64,000 nt of DNA from Sphingomonas corticis (GTDB taxonomy: Bacteria; Pseudomonadota; Alphaproteobacteria; Sphingomonadales; Sphingomonadaceae). The stretch covers positions 53,607 to 117,606 of the forward strand of contig NZ_JAAVJH010000010.1 of NCBI RefSeq assembly GCF_012035195.1, in the 5' to 3' direction. The notes under the pieces are model-generated. The model did not search any database, was not told the DNA's origin, and saw only the letters and a list, made by a program, of their open reading frames with translations. This document shows positions 44,478 to 53,278 of the stretch, piece by piece. Made by a program: the position numbers and the translations under genes. The stretch's first letter is position 1; each line of letters opens with the position of its first letter.

Positions 44478-45362
44478 ATGACCCACGCCATCACCACCGC
44501 CCCGGCCGGGGCGGGGGAACTCGTTCGCGTCGACGATCCGGACATCCGCATCCTGCGCCGCGTGTCGTCGCTGGGCGACTTCCCGCTTGCCGACCGCGTC
44601 ACCAGGTCCGTTCGGCGCGTCGGCATCGTGGACACCGAAACGACCGGAACCGACGTCCTGCATGACGAGATCATCGACATCGCGGTCGTGGTGATCGAGG
44701 TGGACGAGGCCGGCGAGATCGTCGGCATCGCCAGCGCCGGGCAGGCGCTGCGCGACCCGCACATGCCGATCCCCGCGGCGATCACCCGGCTGACCGGGAT
44801 CACCGATGCGGACGTCGCCGGCAAGGCGATCGATCTGGATCGGCTCGAACGCCTGCTTCGGAGCGTGGACGTGCGCATCGCCCACTCCGCGGCGTTCGAC
44901 GTCAGCTTCATCGAGAACCTGCTTCCCGGGCTCGCCGGGTCCGCGTGGGCCTGTTCGATGCGCGACTTCGACTGGCTGACCGCGGGGTTCGACGGTGCCA
45001 AGCTGGGCCATCTGCTGATGCAGATCGGTCGGTTCAACACCGCGCACCGGGCGATGGCCGATGTCGTCAGTCTGCTCCACCTGCTCGCCCATCGGCTTCC
45101 GCACGGCGGCACGGTCCTCGCCGGGCTGCTGGCCAACGCCGAACAGCCATCGGTCCGCTTCGAGGCGACCGGCGCCCCGTTCGATCGGCGCGGCCTCCTC
45201 AAGGCGCGAGGATACAGCTGGGACGCCCGTCGCCGCGTGTGGTGGACCGAGCTCTCCGAAGGTGAGTGTGCCGAAGAGGAGCGCTGGTTCCGCGAGCACA
45301 TCGCGCCCGCCGGCCCGTTGCCGCGGATGACGCCGATCACCTGGCACCAGCGCCACCGCTGA
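44478..45362 (+). CDS. DnaQ-like 3'-5' exonuclease (DEDDh)
   Basis: 294 residues. Exo I VDTETTGTDVLHDEIIDIA near residue 55, Exo II AHSAAFDVSFIE near 136, Exo III HRAMADV near 193 with DEDDh spacing. The C-terminal segment LLKARGYSWDARRRVWW is a known add-on of such exonucleases. It should degrade DNA or RNA 3' ends. AGGAG is 8 bp upstream. A strong terminator follows. Confidence 0.88.
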   Translation: MTHAITTAPAGAGELVRVDDPDIRILRRVSSLGDFPLADRVTRSVRRVGIVDTETTGTDVLHDEIIDIAVVVIEVDEAGEIVGIASAGQALRDPHMPIPAAITRLTGITDADVAGKAIDLDRLERLLRSVDVRIAHSAAFDVSFIENLLPGLAGSAWACSMRDFDWLTAGFDGAKLGHLLMQIGRFNTAHRAMADVVSLLHLLAHRLPHGGTVLAGLLANAEQPSVRFEATGAPFDRRGLLKARGYSWDARRRVWWTELSEGECAEEERWFREHIAPAGPLPRMTPITWHQRHR

Positions 45363-45369
45363 GACCTTG

Positions 45370-45400
45370 GGGCGCGCGCCGCGACGCGCGCCCTGTTTTC
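45370..45400 (+). terminator. Rho-independent terminator after DnaQ-like exonuclease
   Basis: GGGCGCGCG pairs with CGCGCGCCC (9 bp) around CCGCGA, followed by TGTTTTC. Confidence 0.75.
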
Positions 45401-45470
45401 GAACCGAGATGAAGCGAGCACCCCGGGTTGGGGAAAAATGCTTCGGCCATGACGGTCGCCATCAAAGGAA

Positions 45471-46028
45471 ATGAACACCATGCATCACAACGGCAACATC
45501 CCCCTGCGCCACCAGCAGTTCATGTTGGCGGTACGCCGCGAAATGGGCTGGCCGGCGTTCAAGCCAGCGAACGACGCCGTCGCCTTCTGCTCGGGTCGCG
45601 AGATGAGCTTCGAGGTCGGGGCGGAGATGGCGCGCATCACGCAGATGCTGCGCAAGGATGCGGTCTACACCGGCTGGGCGAACTCCAGCGCCGCCCTGCC
45701 GACCAGCTTCACGATCGTCTATCGCGAACTGCTGGCTGTCGACATCGTCGATCGCGTCGTGCCCTTCGCCGAGAACGACGACGCACCGATCGTGTTCGTA
45801 AGCACCCGCGCCGACGAGATCTTCGCGGTCGACCGCCGTGGCACATTGGTCAGGGTGCCGGGCAAGCCCAAGGCGATCGGCACCGGTCGCAAACTCGCGA
45901 TGAAGCGCATCAAGGCCACCGCCGCCACGATGGGCGACACGTTGCTCGACGGCAACCGCTTCCTGGCTCCCGGTGCCGAGTGGATCGAGCCGGAAGCGTC
46001 GCTCGAAACCGTCGTCCGCTTCGGCTGA
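45471..46028 (+). CDS. Hypothetical protein of island
   Basis: 185 residues, no recognised family. AAAGGA lies just before the ATG. The protein is mixed alpha/beta by pattern, with a basic segment near 140-155 (KPKAIGTGRKLAMKRIKATAA). It lies between two exonuclease genes and may accompany them. Confidence 0.6.
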   Translation: MNTMHHNGNIPLRHQQFMLAVRREMGWPAFKPANDAVAFCSGREMSFEVGAEMARITQMLRKDAVYTGWANSSAALPTSFTIVYRELLAVDIVDRVVPFAENDDAPIVFVSTRADEIFAVDRRGTLVRVPGKPKAIGTGRKLAMKRIKATAATMGDTLLDGNRFLAPGAEWIEPEASLETVVRFG

Positions 46029-46111
46029 AGCATGGGCGGGCCTCACCCGGCGAGGTCCGCCTCCACGTTCGTCAAGATCATGATCGGGAATGATCCCGGT
46101 GGAGAAAAAGC

Positions 46112-46996
46112 ATGAAGATCGAAAACCCGTTCGAACCGCGCCAACGCCGCAGCTACGTCATCGTCGACCTCGAAAGCGCCGTGCTGGATGAGGCCGGCCA
46201 CCAGCGCTACCGCGAGATGGAGCGCTGGGTCCCGGGCCAGGACGAGGGTGAGAGCCGCCGCGGCTACACCCGCGCGGAATGTCCGCTGAAGACGCCGCGC
46301 TGGGTCTTTCAGACGATCGTGACTGCGTCCGCGATGGTGCTGACCGAGCACGAGGACGGCAACGTCGACGTGTCGCGCTTCGTCACGCTGAGCGCACCGG
46401 ACCACGACGAGCGCGAGGTCATCGCCGGTGTCCTGAAGGTGCTGGCCGATGCCCCGTCCAACGCCGAGTTCGTGTCGTGGGCCGGCTCGTTCCACGACCT
46501 GCCGCTGATCGCCTGCGCGGCCATGAAGCACGGCCTGTCGCTGCCGGCGAATTGGGGGTGGATCGCGTTCGGCGGCGACGGACGCGTGCGGCACGTCGAC
46601 TTTGCCCGCGTCCTGACCGGCGGGCTCAAGATGAAGCCGATCCACCAGGCGGAATACGCCGCCGCGCTCGACATTCCCGCCAAGATGACGGTGGCGCCGT
46701 TCATGGTCGCCAAGCTCATCAACGCCGGGCAGTTCGAGCTCGTGCAGGAGGTGTGCGAGGGCGACGTCATCACGCTGGCGCTGCTGCTCGCCCGCTGGCG
46801 CAAGCTGCTGGACGGCCGTGCCGACATCGCCGTTGTCGAGGATCGCATCCTCCGCAGCATCGAGCAGCTGCGCGAAGGGCGCGGGTACATACCGGCGCTA
46901 CAGGCGCGACGCGCGGCCAGCTTCGCAAAGCGGGTCGGCAAGGCCAGCAACGACGCCGAGGTGTTCGCCCCGTGGCTGGCGGGGGAAGCGGCCTGA
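46112..46996 (+). CDS. Predicted PolB-like 3'-5' exonuclease
   Basis: 294 residues. An RNase H-like exonuclease pattern: YVIVDLESAVLD near residue 15 gives Asp-x-Glu, WAGSFHDLPLI near 126 gives the second Asp, and CEGDVITLALLLARW near 215 the third, in the order seen in the PolB-like exo2 family. The final acidic site has Glu-Gly-Asp where Tyr-x-x-x-Asp is typical, so activity is likely but not certain. Confidence 0.65.
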   Translation: MKIENPFEPRQRRSYVIVDLESAVLDEAGHQRYREMERWVPGQDEGESRRGYTRAECPLKTPRWVFQTIVTASAMVLTEHEDGNVDVSRFVTLSAPDHDEREVIAGVLKVLADAPSNAEFVSWAGSFHDLPLIACAAMKHGLSLPANWGWIAFGGDGRVRHVDFARVLTGGLKMKPIHQAEYAAALDIPAKMTVAPFMVAKLINAGQFELVQEVCEGDVITLALLLARWRKLLDGRADIAVVEDRILRSIEQLREGRGYIPALQARRAASFAKRVGKASNDAEVFAPWLAGEAA

Positions 46997-47005
46997 TACC
47001 GGCCG

Positions 47006-47033
47006 GGGGAGGCGGGCTTCGGCCTGCCTCTCC
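47006..47033. terminator. Hairpin between convergent exonuclease and mazF genes
   Basis: GGAGGCGGGC-TTCG-GCCTGCCTCTCC, a GC-rich stem with a stable UUCG-type loop. Serves both directions. Confidence 0.6.
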
Positions 47034-47035
47034 GA

Positions 47036-47359
47036 CTACAGCTCGAGCAGCGCGCGGACCTTCGCGCGCACTTCCGCCAGCGTGGCCGGCGACACCCGAC
47101 CCTTCCTCTCGGCCCGCCGGGCGCGCCAGTCGAGGCTCTTCACCTGATCGGCCAACACGACGCTCGGCGGATCGTCACCGTCGACCACCTCGAACGGATA
47201 GCCCTTGATCCGCGAGGTCATCGGGCAACAGAGCATCATGCCACGCACCCCGTTGTAGCGCGCGGGGGACAGCACCAGCGCCGGGCGGTGCCCCGCCTGC
47301 GGATCGAAGTGTAGCCAGACGATGTCGCCAGTATCCGGGACGTAACCCGGCTTCACCAC
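47036..47359 (-). CDS. mazF: MazF-type toxin endoribonuclease
   Basis: 107 residues. PDTGDIVWLHFDPQAGHRPALVLSP near the start, MMLCCPMTSRIKGYPFEV near 41 and VVLADQVKSLDWRARR near 65 match MazF/PemK. It cleaves mRNA at short sequences. The first codons overlap the mazE stop by 7 bp. Confidence 0.9.
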   Translation of the reverse strand: MVKPGYVPDTGDIVWLHFDPQAGHRPALVLSPARYNGVRGMMLCCPMTSRIKGYPFEVVDGDDPPSVVLADQVKSLDWRARRAERKGRVSPATLAEVRAKVRALLEL

Positions 47360-47595
47360 GCCTCCTGTCCGACCGGGCGTCCGAAATCGACCTCGTCGGG
47401 GAAGGTTTCCGGCGCCATCCCGGCGAGCAGCGAGTCGAGATCATAGGACGGGGCGATGACGGGCTCGATCACGATCCTTCCCTCGTCCTCGCGGACATCG
47501 ACCTCCTGATCGATCCGCAAGGCCGCCGCCGCCATCACCGATGCGGGAATGCGCACCGAGGCGCTGTTGCCCCACCGCTTGACCTGGACACGCAT
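47353..47595 (-). CDS. mazE: MazE-type antitoxin
   Basis: 80 residues. An N-terminal AbrB/MazE fold: VQVKRWGNSASVRIPASVM, then IDQEVDVREDEGRIVIEPV. The acidic C-terminus (EVDFGRPVGQEAW) would bind MazF. GGGAGG lies 6 bp upstream of the ATG, within a near-perfect palindrome that is probably its operator. Confidence 0.9.
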   Translation of the reverse strand: MRVQVKRWGNSASVRIPASVMAAAALRIDQEVDVREDEGRIVIEPVIAPSYDLDSLLAGMAPETFPDEVDFGRPVGQEAW

Positions 47596-47600
47596 CGGTG

Positions 47601-47637
47601 ACCTCCCATGTATCTACATTTGTGATACATAGGAGGT
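47601..47637 (-). promoter_or_regulatory. mazEF operator palindrome overlapping the mazE ribosome binding site
   Basis: ACCTCC-C-ATGTATC and GATACAT-A-GGAGGT form 14-bp inverted arms with one mismatch around TACATTTGT. MazE-MazF complexes repress their promoter at such palindromes. The arm holds the Shine-Dalgarno, so the mRNA could also fold to hide it. Confidence 0.7.
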
Positions 47638-47709
47638 CGCTGCTGGCTGTCAATCCGCCGAGCAATGGTCGCGAGTGACAGCGGCCCGGCGATCGCATAG
47701 CCTCTCACG

Positions 47710-48561
47710 ATGGCATCCGGCGACTGGACCGATCAACAAAACGACGCAATCGTCGCCGACTATTTCGCGATGCTGGCCGATGATGAGGCCGGGCGCCTAT
47801 ACAGCAAGGCCGAACATAATCGGCGGCTGCAGGAGGCGATCGGGCGCCCGCGCGGATCCATCGAATACAAGCATCAGAACATCAGCGCGGTGCTCAAGGG
47901 TCTCGGCGAAGACTGGATCCCTGGCTACAAGCCGGCCTTCAACTTTCAAGGATCATTGGTCGATGCCGTCGCGCGGTGGTTGGCCGCTCATCCTGCCTGG
48001 CTTTCTCCGGACACCCGCCTGTCCCTAGCAGACACAGCGGGACTATCGCGCGTGCAGGAAGCACCGACGCTGTGGATCGGGCCGCCGCCGACGCTCAGCA
48101 ACTTGCCCCCGCCGGACGAACTCGAGCAGATGCAGCATATCGCCCGGCGTTTCGACGTTGCTGAGCGCGATGCCCGCAACCGCGCGTTGGGCCGCGCGGG
48201 CGAGGAGCGGATCGTCCTTCACGAACGATCGTCACTGACCGCAGCCGGTCGCGACGACCTTGCCCAGCGCGTCCGCTGGGTGTCGGATCAAGACGGCGAC
48301 GGCACCGGCTATGACATCGCCAGCTTCGACGCCGATGGTCGTCCGCGCCTCATCGAGGTGAAGACCACCAACGGCTGGGAGCGAACGCCCTTCCACATCA
48401 GCCGCAACGAACTCTTGATCGCCGAGGAACGGCGGCGCGACTGGTGCCTCGTCCGCCTGTGGAACTTCGCCCGCGAACCGCGCGCATTCGAATTGCGGCC
48501 ACCGCTCGACGCCCACGTTTCGCTGATGCCGACGAGCTTTCAGGCGAGCTTCGACGCCTGA
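47710..48561 (+). CDS. DUF3883 domain protein, predicted nuclease-like
   Basis: 283 residues. The N-terminal part (SIEYKHQNISAVLKGLGEDW, near residue 50) is the usual companion of DUF3883; the C-terminal DUF3883 has WVSDQDGDGTGYDI, then PRLIEVKTTNG near residue 218. The Asp and Glu-x-Lys pattern recalls PD-(D/E)XK nucleases. DUF3883 is common in defence islands. It lies 84 bp before the WYL-McrBC operon and may belong to it. Confidence 0.8.
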   Translation: MASGDWTDQQNDAIVADYFAMLADDEAGRLYSKAEHNRRLQEAIGRPRGSIEYKHQNISAVLKGLGEDWIPGYKPAFNFQGSLVDAVARWLAAHPAWLSPDTRLSLADTAGLSRVQEAPTLWIGPPPTLSNLPPPDELEQMQHIARRFDVAERDARNRALGRAGEERIVLHERSSLTAAGRDDLAQRVRWVSDQDGDGTGYDIASFDADGRPRLIEVKTTNGWERTPFHISRNELLIAEERRRDWCLVRLWNFAREPRAFELRPPLDAHVSLMPTSFQASFDA

Positions 48562-48645
48562 TGCCAGGAAAGACGGCTTTGCACGGCGCTTGCCATCCAA
48601 TGGCGCTTGCTCGATCCTGCGACAGATACGGACGCAGGGGGCGTG

Positions 48646-49680
48646 ATGACCGAACGGATGGCGAAGCTCGACCGCCTGCTGGCGCTTGTCCAAGCGCTTT
48701 CTGACACGACCGAGGGCCTTACGCTCGACGAGATGGCCGGCCGCCTCGACGTCAACCGCCGCACGGCGGAGCGGATGCGCGATATCATCGCCCGCCACTT
48801 CGACCTAGACGAGGTTGCAGACGATCGACGTAAGCGCTTCCTGATCCGAGACAGCTTGCGGCGGGCTTACACAAGGCCGAACGCTGCCGAGGTTGCCGCC
48901 CTGCAGGCCGAGGTCGATGGCCGCACGTTGGCCGGGCAGAACGCCCGCGCAGAACAACTGGCCAGCCTGCTCGCCAAGGTGAAAGCGGCGCTCGACGACC
49001 GCGAGAGGCGGCGGCTCGATCCGGACCTTGACGCCCTTGCCCGGCTCCAGCGGACAATGGTGACCGCCGGGCCGATCGCTGCCGTCGCGCCGGAAACCGT
49101 CACGACCATCCAGAGCGCCATCCTCTCCGGCCGGTGCGTGGAATTCCACTACGCGACCGAAGAACGGCCGGAGGCGCGCTGGCGGCGCGTGATCCCCTAC
49201 GGCTTGGTCCACGGGCCGTTGACCTATCTGCTTGGCAAGATGCCGGCCCGCGACGACCAGCCGGTCTATTTCCGGCTCGACCGCATGACCGCGGTGACGG
49301 TGAGCGATACGATCGGCTGCGCACCGGACGAGTGGGATATCGATGCCTGGCTGGCCGACAGCTTCGCGGTGTGGCGCGACGAGAAGCAGGATGTCGTGTT
49401 GTGTGTTCCGGCGTCCTCCGTCGCCCGCGCGCGACATTGGCGGTTTCACGCCCGGCAGCAGATCGAGGATCTCGCTGACGGTGGACTTCGCATCCGGTTC
49501 GGCACCGGCGGCATGCGCGAGCTAGCCGAGCATCTGTTCACCTGGGGCGGCGAACTGGTGATCGAAGGGCCGGACGTGCTCGTCGCGGTGATGCGGGAAC
49601 GCATCGCGGCGGCGCAGACAATGCTGCCGAACGACGTGCGACCAATCCTGTCGCAGGACGCCGCCACAGGTACATCATGA
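48646..49680 (+). CDS. WYL-domain transcriptional regulator
   Basis: 344 residues. An N-terminal HTH (LTLDEMAGRLDVNRRTAERMRDIIA, in parts, about 25-55), a middle WYL domain at about 145-225 (SGRCVEFHYATEERPEARWRRVIPYGLV) and a C-terminal WCX-like domain. WYL domains bind ligands such as nucleic acids and often control phage defence operons. It is the first gene of a seven-gene run with overlapping starts and stops to mcrC. Start ATG 48646; GTG 48643 is possible. Confidence 0.88.
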   Translation: MTERMAKLDRLLALVQALSDTTEGLTLDEMAGRLDVNRRTAERMRDIIARHFDLDEVADDRRKRFLIRDSLRRAYTRPNAAEVAALQAEVDGRTLAGQNARAEQLASLLAKVKAALDDRERRRLDPDLDALARLQRTMVTAGPIAAVAPETVTTIQSAILSGRCVEFHYATEERPEARWRRVIPYGLVHGPLTYLLGKMPARDDQPVYFRLDRMTAVTVSDTIGCAPDEWDIDAWLADSFAVWRDEKQDVVLCVPASSVARARHWRFHARQQIEDLADGGLRIRFGTGGMRELAEHLFTWGGELVIEGPDVLVAVMRERIAAAQTMLPNDVRPILSQDAATGTS

Positions 49681-50426
49681 CGATTCGCCTCCCTACCTTC
49701 CTGCCCGGCGTGCCCGAGTATCTCGTTCGTGCCGCCTTGACGAAGGCAGGCGGCAACGAGATCGAGAGCGGCAAGCTCGACCGCCCGGAGAGCAGCGCGG
49801 CACTGGCCGTCAATGCGTTCGGCTGGTTCATCGAACGCCCGCGCGACTTGCCGCCGTTTCCCGGCCTTGCCGACCTCGACTGGCCCGCCGCGCGCGTCGA
49901 TATCGAGCGGCAGATGCGGTTCCCGTGGCGTGGCGGGCGACACCCCTGGCTCGACGCGGCGGTCGAGACTGCGGGCCATGTCATCGGCGTCGAATCCAAG
50001 CGGTTCGAGCCCTTCCGCGACGCCAAGACCGTCAGATTGTCTGACGCCTATGATCGCGACGTCTGGGGCGAACGGATGACGCCGTTCACCGCGATGCGCG
50101 ACCGACTTCGTGCCGGTGATGGCGGCTATCACCGTCTGGACGCCGCCCAGCTGGTCAAGCACGCCTTCGGCCTGGTCACGGAGGGCAGCCGGCTCGGCAA
50201 GTCGCCGGTGCTACTGTATCTCTACGCCGAACCCTCTCACCGCGGTGCCGCGCTCACGCCGGCCACTGCAATCGAACGCCATCGCGCCGAGATCGCCGAC
50301 TTCGCTTTCGCCGTGGCGGGGGCAGAGGTTCGGTTCGCCGCCTGTTCCTGGCGCGAGTGGCTGGCCGGCTGGGCCGGCGATGCCCGCAATCATGCCGACG
50401 CGCTCATCGCGCGCTTTCAACCGTGA
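49677..50426 (+). CDS. Predicted PD-(D/E)XK-type nuclease
   Basis: 249 residues. WLDAAVET with Asp93, then IGVESKRFEPF with Glu106-x-Lys108, fits the catalytic core of restriction-endonuclease-like folds; family of PGN_0703-like endonucleases is a possible match. ATG overlaps the WYL stop (ATGA), so co-translation is likely. No other domain seen. Confidence 0.6.
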   Translation: MTIRLPTFLPGVPEYLVRAALTKAGGNEIESGKLDRPESSAALAVNAFGWFIERPRDLPPFPGLADLDWPAARVDIERQMRFPWRGGRHPWLDAAVETAGHVIGVESKRFEPFRDAKTVRLSDAYDRDVWGERMTPFTAMRDRLRAGDGGYHRLDAAQLVKHAFGLVTEGSRLGKSPVLLYLYAEPSHRGAALTPATAIERHRAEIADFAFAVAGAEVRFAACSWREWLAGWAGDARNHADALIARFQP

Positions 50427-50437
50427 AGGAGGTGGCC

Positions 50438-51940
50438 ATGATCGATCGTCCGCGCCGCTTCGGCCTGTCCAAGTCGAAGATCACCATGTTCGAGCAGTGC
50501 CCCAAGAGGCTGTGGCTGTCCGTGCATCGCCGCGAACTGGCCGAGCATGATGACGGCGCCGAGGCGCGCTTCGCCACCGGGCATGAGGTCGGCGCGATTG
50601 CTTGCACCCTGCTGCCGAATGGCGTGATGGTCGAGGCCGAGCCGGACCTCGCGGCGGCGCTCGTCACGACCCGGGCGCTGCTCGACAACGGTCTTGCCCA
50701 GCCGATCTTCGAGGCGACGCTTCAGCATGACGGCGTACTCGTGCGGATCGACGTGCTGGAGCCGGATGGCGCAGGCGGCTGGCACATGGCGGAGGTGAAG
50801 AGCTCGACCAAGGCCAAGGACTATCACGTCGGCGACCTCGCGACCCAGCTGTGGGTCGCGCGCAATGCCGGTGTGCCGATCAGCAGTGCGGCGATCCGCC
50901 ATGTCGACAGCAGCTTCGTCCTCGAACGCGATGGCGATTACGACGGCCTGTTCGCCGACACCGATCTGATGGCGCAGGCCGAGCCGATCGTCGCGGGTCG
51001 CGGCGATGCTGTCGCTGCCGCGCGGGCGACGCTGGCCGGTGCCGAACCGGATACCGCGCCCGGCGCGCATTGCGATGCACCGTTTCCGTGTGAGTTCGCC
51101 GGCTATTGCCATGCGGCGCTGCCGGCCGGCCCGGAATGGCCCGTGTCCGTGCTGCCGCATGGCGGCGGCAAGCGCTGGATCGAGCAGGGCATAGTCGATC
51201 TGCTGGCCGTTGATCCCGCGGCGCTGTCCAACGCCGTCCACGCCCGGGTCCACCGTGCAACTGTGTCGGGCGAGGTTTATCACGATGTCGAGGGCGCCCG
51301 CGCAGCGATGGCCGGCTGGGCGTTCCCGCGCACCTGGCTCGACTTCGAGACCATTGGCTTCGCCGTTCCGCGCCGGATCGGCACGCGACCCTATCAGCAG
51401 GTGCCGTTCCAGTTCTCGGCCCATGTCGAGACCGCGGACGGCGGCATCATGCACCGCGAATTCCTCAGCCTCGATGGGAGTGATCCGCGTCGCGCGTGCG
51501 CCGAGGCGCTGGTCGAGATGGTCCCGCCGACCGGCGCGGTCATCGGCTACAACGCCAGCTTCGAAAAGGGGCGCATCCTCGAACTGGCCGCCGCGTTCCC
51601 GGACCTTGCCGACGCGCTGACCGCGATGGCGGCGCGCGTCGTCGACCTGCTGCCGGTCACCCGCGCCAACTGGTATCACCGCGACCAGCGTGGCAGCTGG
51701 TCGATCAAGGCCGTGCTGCCGACGATCGCCGCCGAGATGGACTATGCCTCGCTCGAAGTGAAGGACGGCGGCAGCGCACAGGAGGCTTACGCGGAGGCGA
51801 TCGTGGCGGGCTGCACGCCGGAGCGCAGGCTGGCGCTGGATACCGCACTGCGCGCCTATTGCGGTCGCGATACCGAGGCGATGATCGTGCTGGCGCGACG
51901 ACTGCAACTTCATGATGATGTGTGCGGAGGGGAGATATGA
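50438..51940 (+). CDS. DUF2779 protein: Cas4-like nuclease with 4Fe-4S cysteines plus exonuclease-like domain
   Basis: 500 residues. The N-terminal half is RecB/Cas4-like: SKSKITMFEQCPKRLW with Cys21, VRIDVLEP Asp, HMAEVKSSTK Glu-x-Lys, and a Cys trio at 212, 218 and 224 (CDAPFPCEFAGYC). This gives a full set of 4Fe-4S ligands. The C-terminal half (DUF2779) carries WLDFETIGFAVPRR at 301, an RNase H-like Asp-x-Glu, then VIGYNASFEKGRILELA and YCGRDTEAMIVL. The whole could process DNA ends. A perfect AAGGAGGT precedes the ATG. Third in the McrBC operon. Confidence 0.85.
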   Translation: MIDRPRRFGLSKSKITMFEQCPKRLWLSVHRRELAEHDDGAEARFATGHEVGAIACTLLPNGVMVEAEPDLAAALVTTRALLDNGLAQPIFEATLQHDGVLVRIDVLEPDGAGGWHMAEVKSSTKAKDYHVGDLATQLWVARNAGVPISSAAIRHVDSSFVLERDGDYDGLFADTDLMAQAEPIVAGRGDAVAAARATLAGAEPDTAPGAHCDAPFPCEFAGYCHAALPAGPEWPVSVLPHGGGKRWIEQGIVDLLAVDPAALSNAVHARVHRATVSGEVYHDVEGARAAMAGWAFPRTWLDFETIGFAVPRRIGTRPYQQVPFQFSAHVETADGGIMHREFLSLDGSDPRRACAEALVEMVPPTGAVIGYNASFEKGRILELAAAFPDLADALTAMAARVVDLLPVTRANWYHRDQRGSWSIKAVLPTIAAEMDYASLEVKDGGSAQEAYAEAIVAGCTPERRLALDTALRAYCGRDTEAMIVLARRLQLHDDVCGGEI

Positions 51941-52362
51941 CGATGGACGACGATGCCAATTCGCTGGTGCTGGAGTCGATGCCGCCGAAGCGCGCGCTTC
52001 GCGACCGCATCGACCGCCTATTGGTGTCGGCGGATGCAAAGGCGCTGCTGAACGATCTGCTCGAGATGGCGATAGAGGTCGGTGGTCGTGTCCTCGACGC
52101 CGGCCGACGAATCCTCGCCTTCGTCTTCGATCTGGTCGAACGCTTTCCGAACACCGCCTTCGGCGTGATCGTCGCATTGGTGGTTTCCACGCTGATCGCG
52201 TCGATCCCGCTGCTTGGCCTGGTGCTCGGCCCGCTTCTCTCGCCGCTATTGCTGGCGTTCGGCTTGGCTGCCGGCGCGATCGCAGATCTCAAGGATGCCC
52301 CGCTGCGAGCACGGGTGGGCGCGCTGGAACGCCATTTCGCATCCGCGACGCAACATGCGTGA
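51937..52362 (+). CDS. Small membrane protein of McrBC operon
   Basis: 141 residues. Two closely spaced hydrophobic segments (about 70-110: NTAFGVIVALVVSTLIASIPLLGLVLGPLLSPLLLAFGLAAGAIADL in parts) after an amphipathic N-terminal region. No family recognised. ATGA overlap with the DUF2779 gene upstream; its stop overlaps the next start. It could anchor or sense at the membrane. Confidence 0.75.
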   Translation: MTMDDDANSLVLESMPPKRALRDRIDRLLVSADAKALLNDLLEMAIEVGGRVLDAGRRILAFVFDLVERFPNTAFGVIVALVVSTLIASIPLLGLVLGPLLSPLLLAFGLAAGAIADLKDAPLRARVGALERHFASATQHA

Positions 52363-53278
52363 GGGTGGCGCAACCGATCTGACGCTGAAGGAAGGGTTCG
52401 CCTCCGTCGACCGCGTGGTGGCGGACCCGGTACGCTTCAAGCTGCGTCTCGGGATCGGTGAGGAGGCCTACACCTCGCTCCGCCTGAAAAACAACGTCCT
52501 GAAGGTCTGGGACATCGGCAGTTGGGGCGGGACCGGCGCGGCGGTGGCGTCGTCGAAGGTAGTCGCCAGCACGTTCTTCGCGCCGACCGGCTTCATGGCA
52601 CTGATCGGCCTTGGCACCGCGGCGACGCCGGTCGGATGGGTCGTGGCGGCGGCGGTAACGTCGGCGGGTGCCTATTACGGCGTGACGCGCCTATTCGGCC
52701 GCTATGCCGGATCACGGGTCGACACGATCCCCAAATTCATCAACACGCCCATCGACGTCCTCGGCGCTGCCCTGCTGGACCTGATGGGCGGGCTGGCGAT
52801 CCGTGTCGCCGCCATCGATGGCGACATCCACGATCGCGAGATCGAAACCATCGTTGATCACTTCGTCGCCGATTGGGGCATGGATCGGGACTACGTCGAA
52901 CAGGCGCTGTCGGTGTTCCAGGCAAACATCGCCAAGGCGACGATCAAGGAACTGGCGGGCGAGCTCGCGAAGTTTATGACCGCCAACCCTGACTGCAACG
53001 CGACCGCAATGTCGGCAACGCTGACCGCCTTCCTGCGAGATATCGCGATGGCCGATGGTCGCATCGACGAACGCGAAGACCTGGCGATCGACGCTATCGC
53101 CGGCGTCATGGCGCAATCGGAGCCGGGAATGATCGCGAGACTTGGGGACGGTGCGAGCCGTGCATGGTCGGCGACTACGGATGCGGTCGCAGCGGTCGCG
53201 CAGACCCTGCCAGACAAAATGAAAAATCTGAACCTGCTCAGCGGGAAGCAAGCCAATGCGGGGGGCAACGACGCGTGA
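52355..53278 (+). CDS. TerB-like domain protein with glycine/alanine-rich hydrophobic region
   Basis: 307 residues. A hydrophobic stretch near 60-105 (FFAPTGFMALIGLGTAATPVGW, in parts) may enter the membrane. Residues ~150-255 resemble tellurite-resistance TerB: two helical repeats with acidic motifs, VAAIDGDIHDREIETIVDHF and IAMADGRIDEREDLAIDAI. Their DGxIxxRE pattern could bind metal. ATG 52355 overlaps the previous stop by 8 bp. TerB-like proteins have been linked to stress and phage defence. Confidence 0.7.
   Translation: MREGGATDLTLKEGFASVDRVVADPVRFKLRLGIGEEAYTSLRLKNNVLKVWDIGSWGGTGAAVASSKVVASTFFAPTGFMALIGLGTAATPVGWVVAAAVTSAGAYYGVTRLFGRYAGSRVDTIPKFINTPIDVLGAALLDLMGGLAIRVAAIDGDIHDREIETIVDHFVADWGMDRDYVEQALSVFQANIAKATIKELAGELAKFMTANPDCNATAMSATLTAFLRDIAMADGRIDEREDLAIDAIAGVMAQSEPGMIARLGDGASRAWSATTDAVAAVAQTLPDKMKNLNLLSGKQANAGGNDA

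Noticed and set aside
45360..47700. CRISPR array or other spaced repeats in the island
   Set aside because: No regularly spaced direct repeats with unique spacers were seen; the hairpins here are terminators and an operator.
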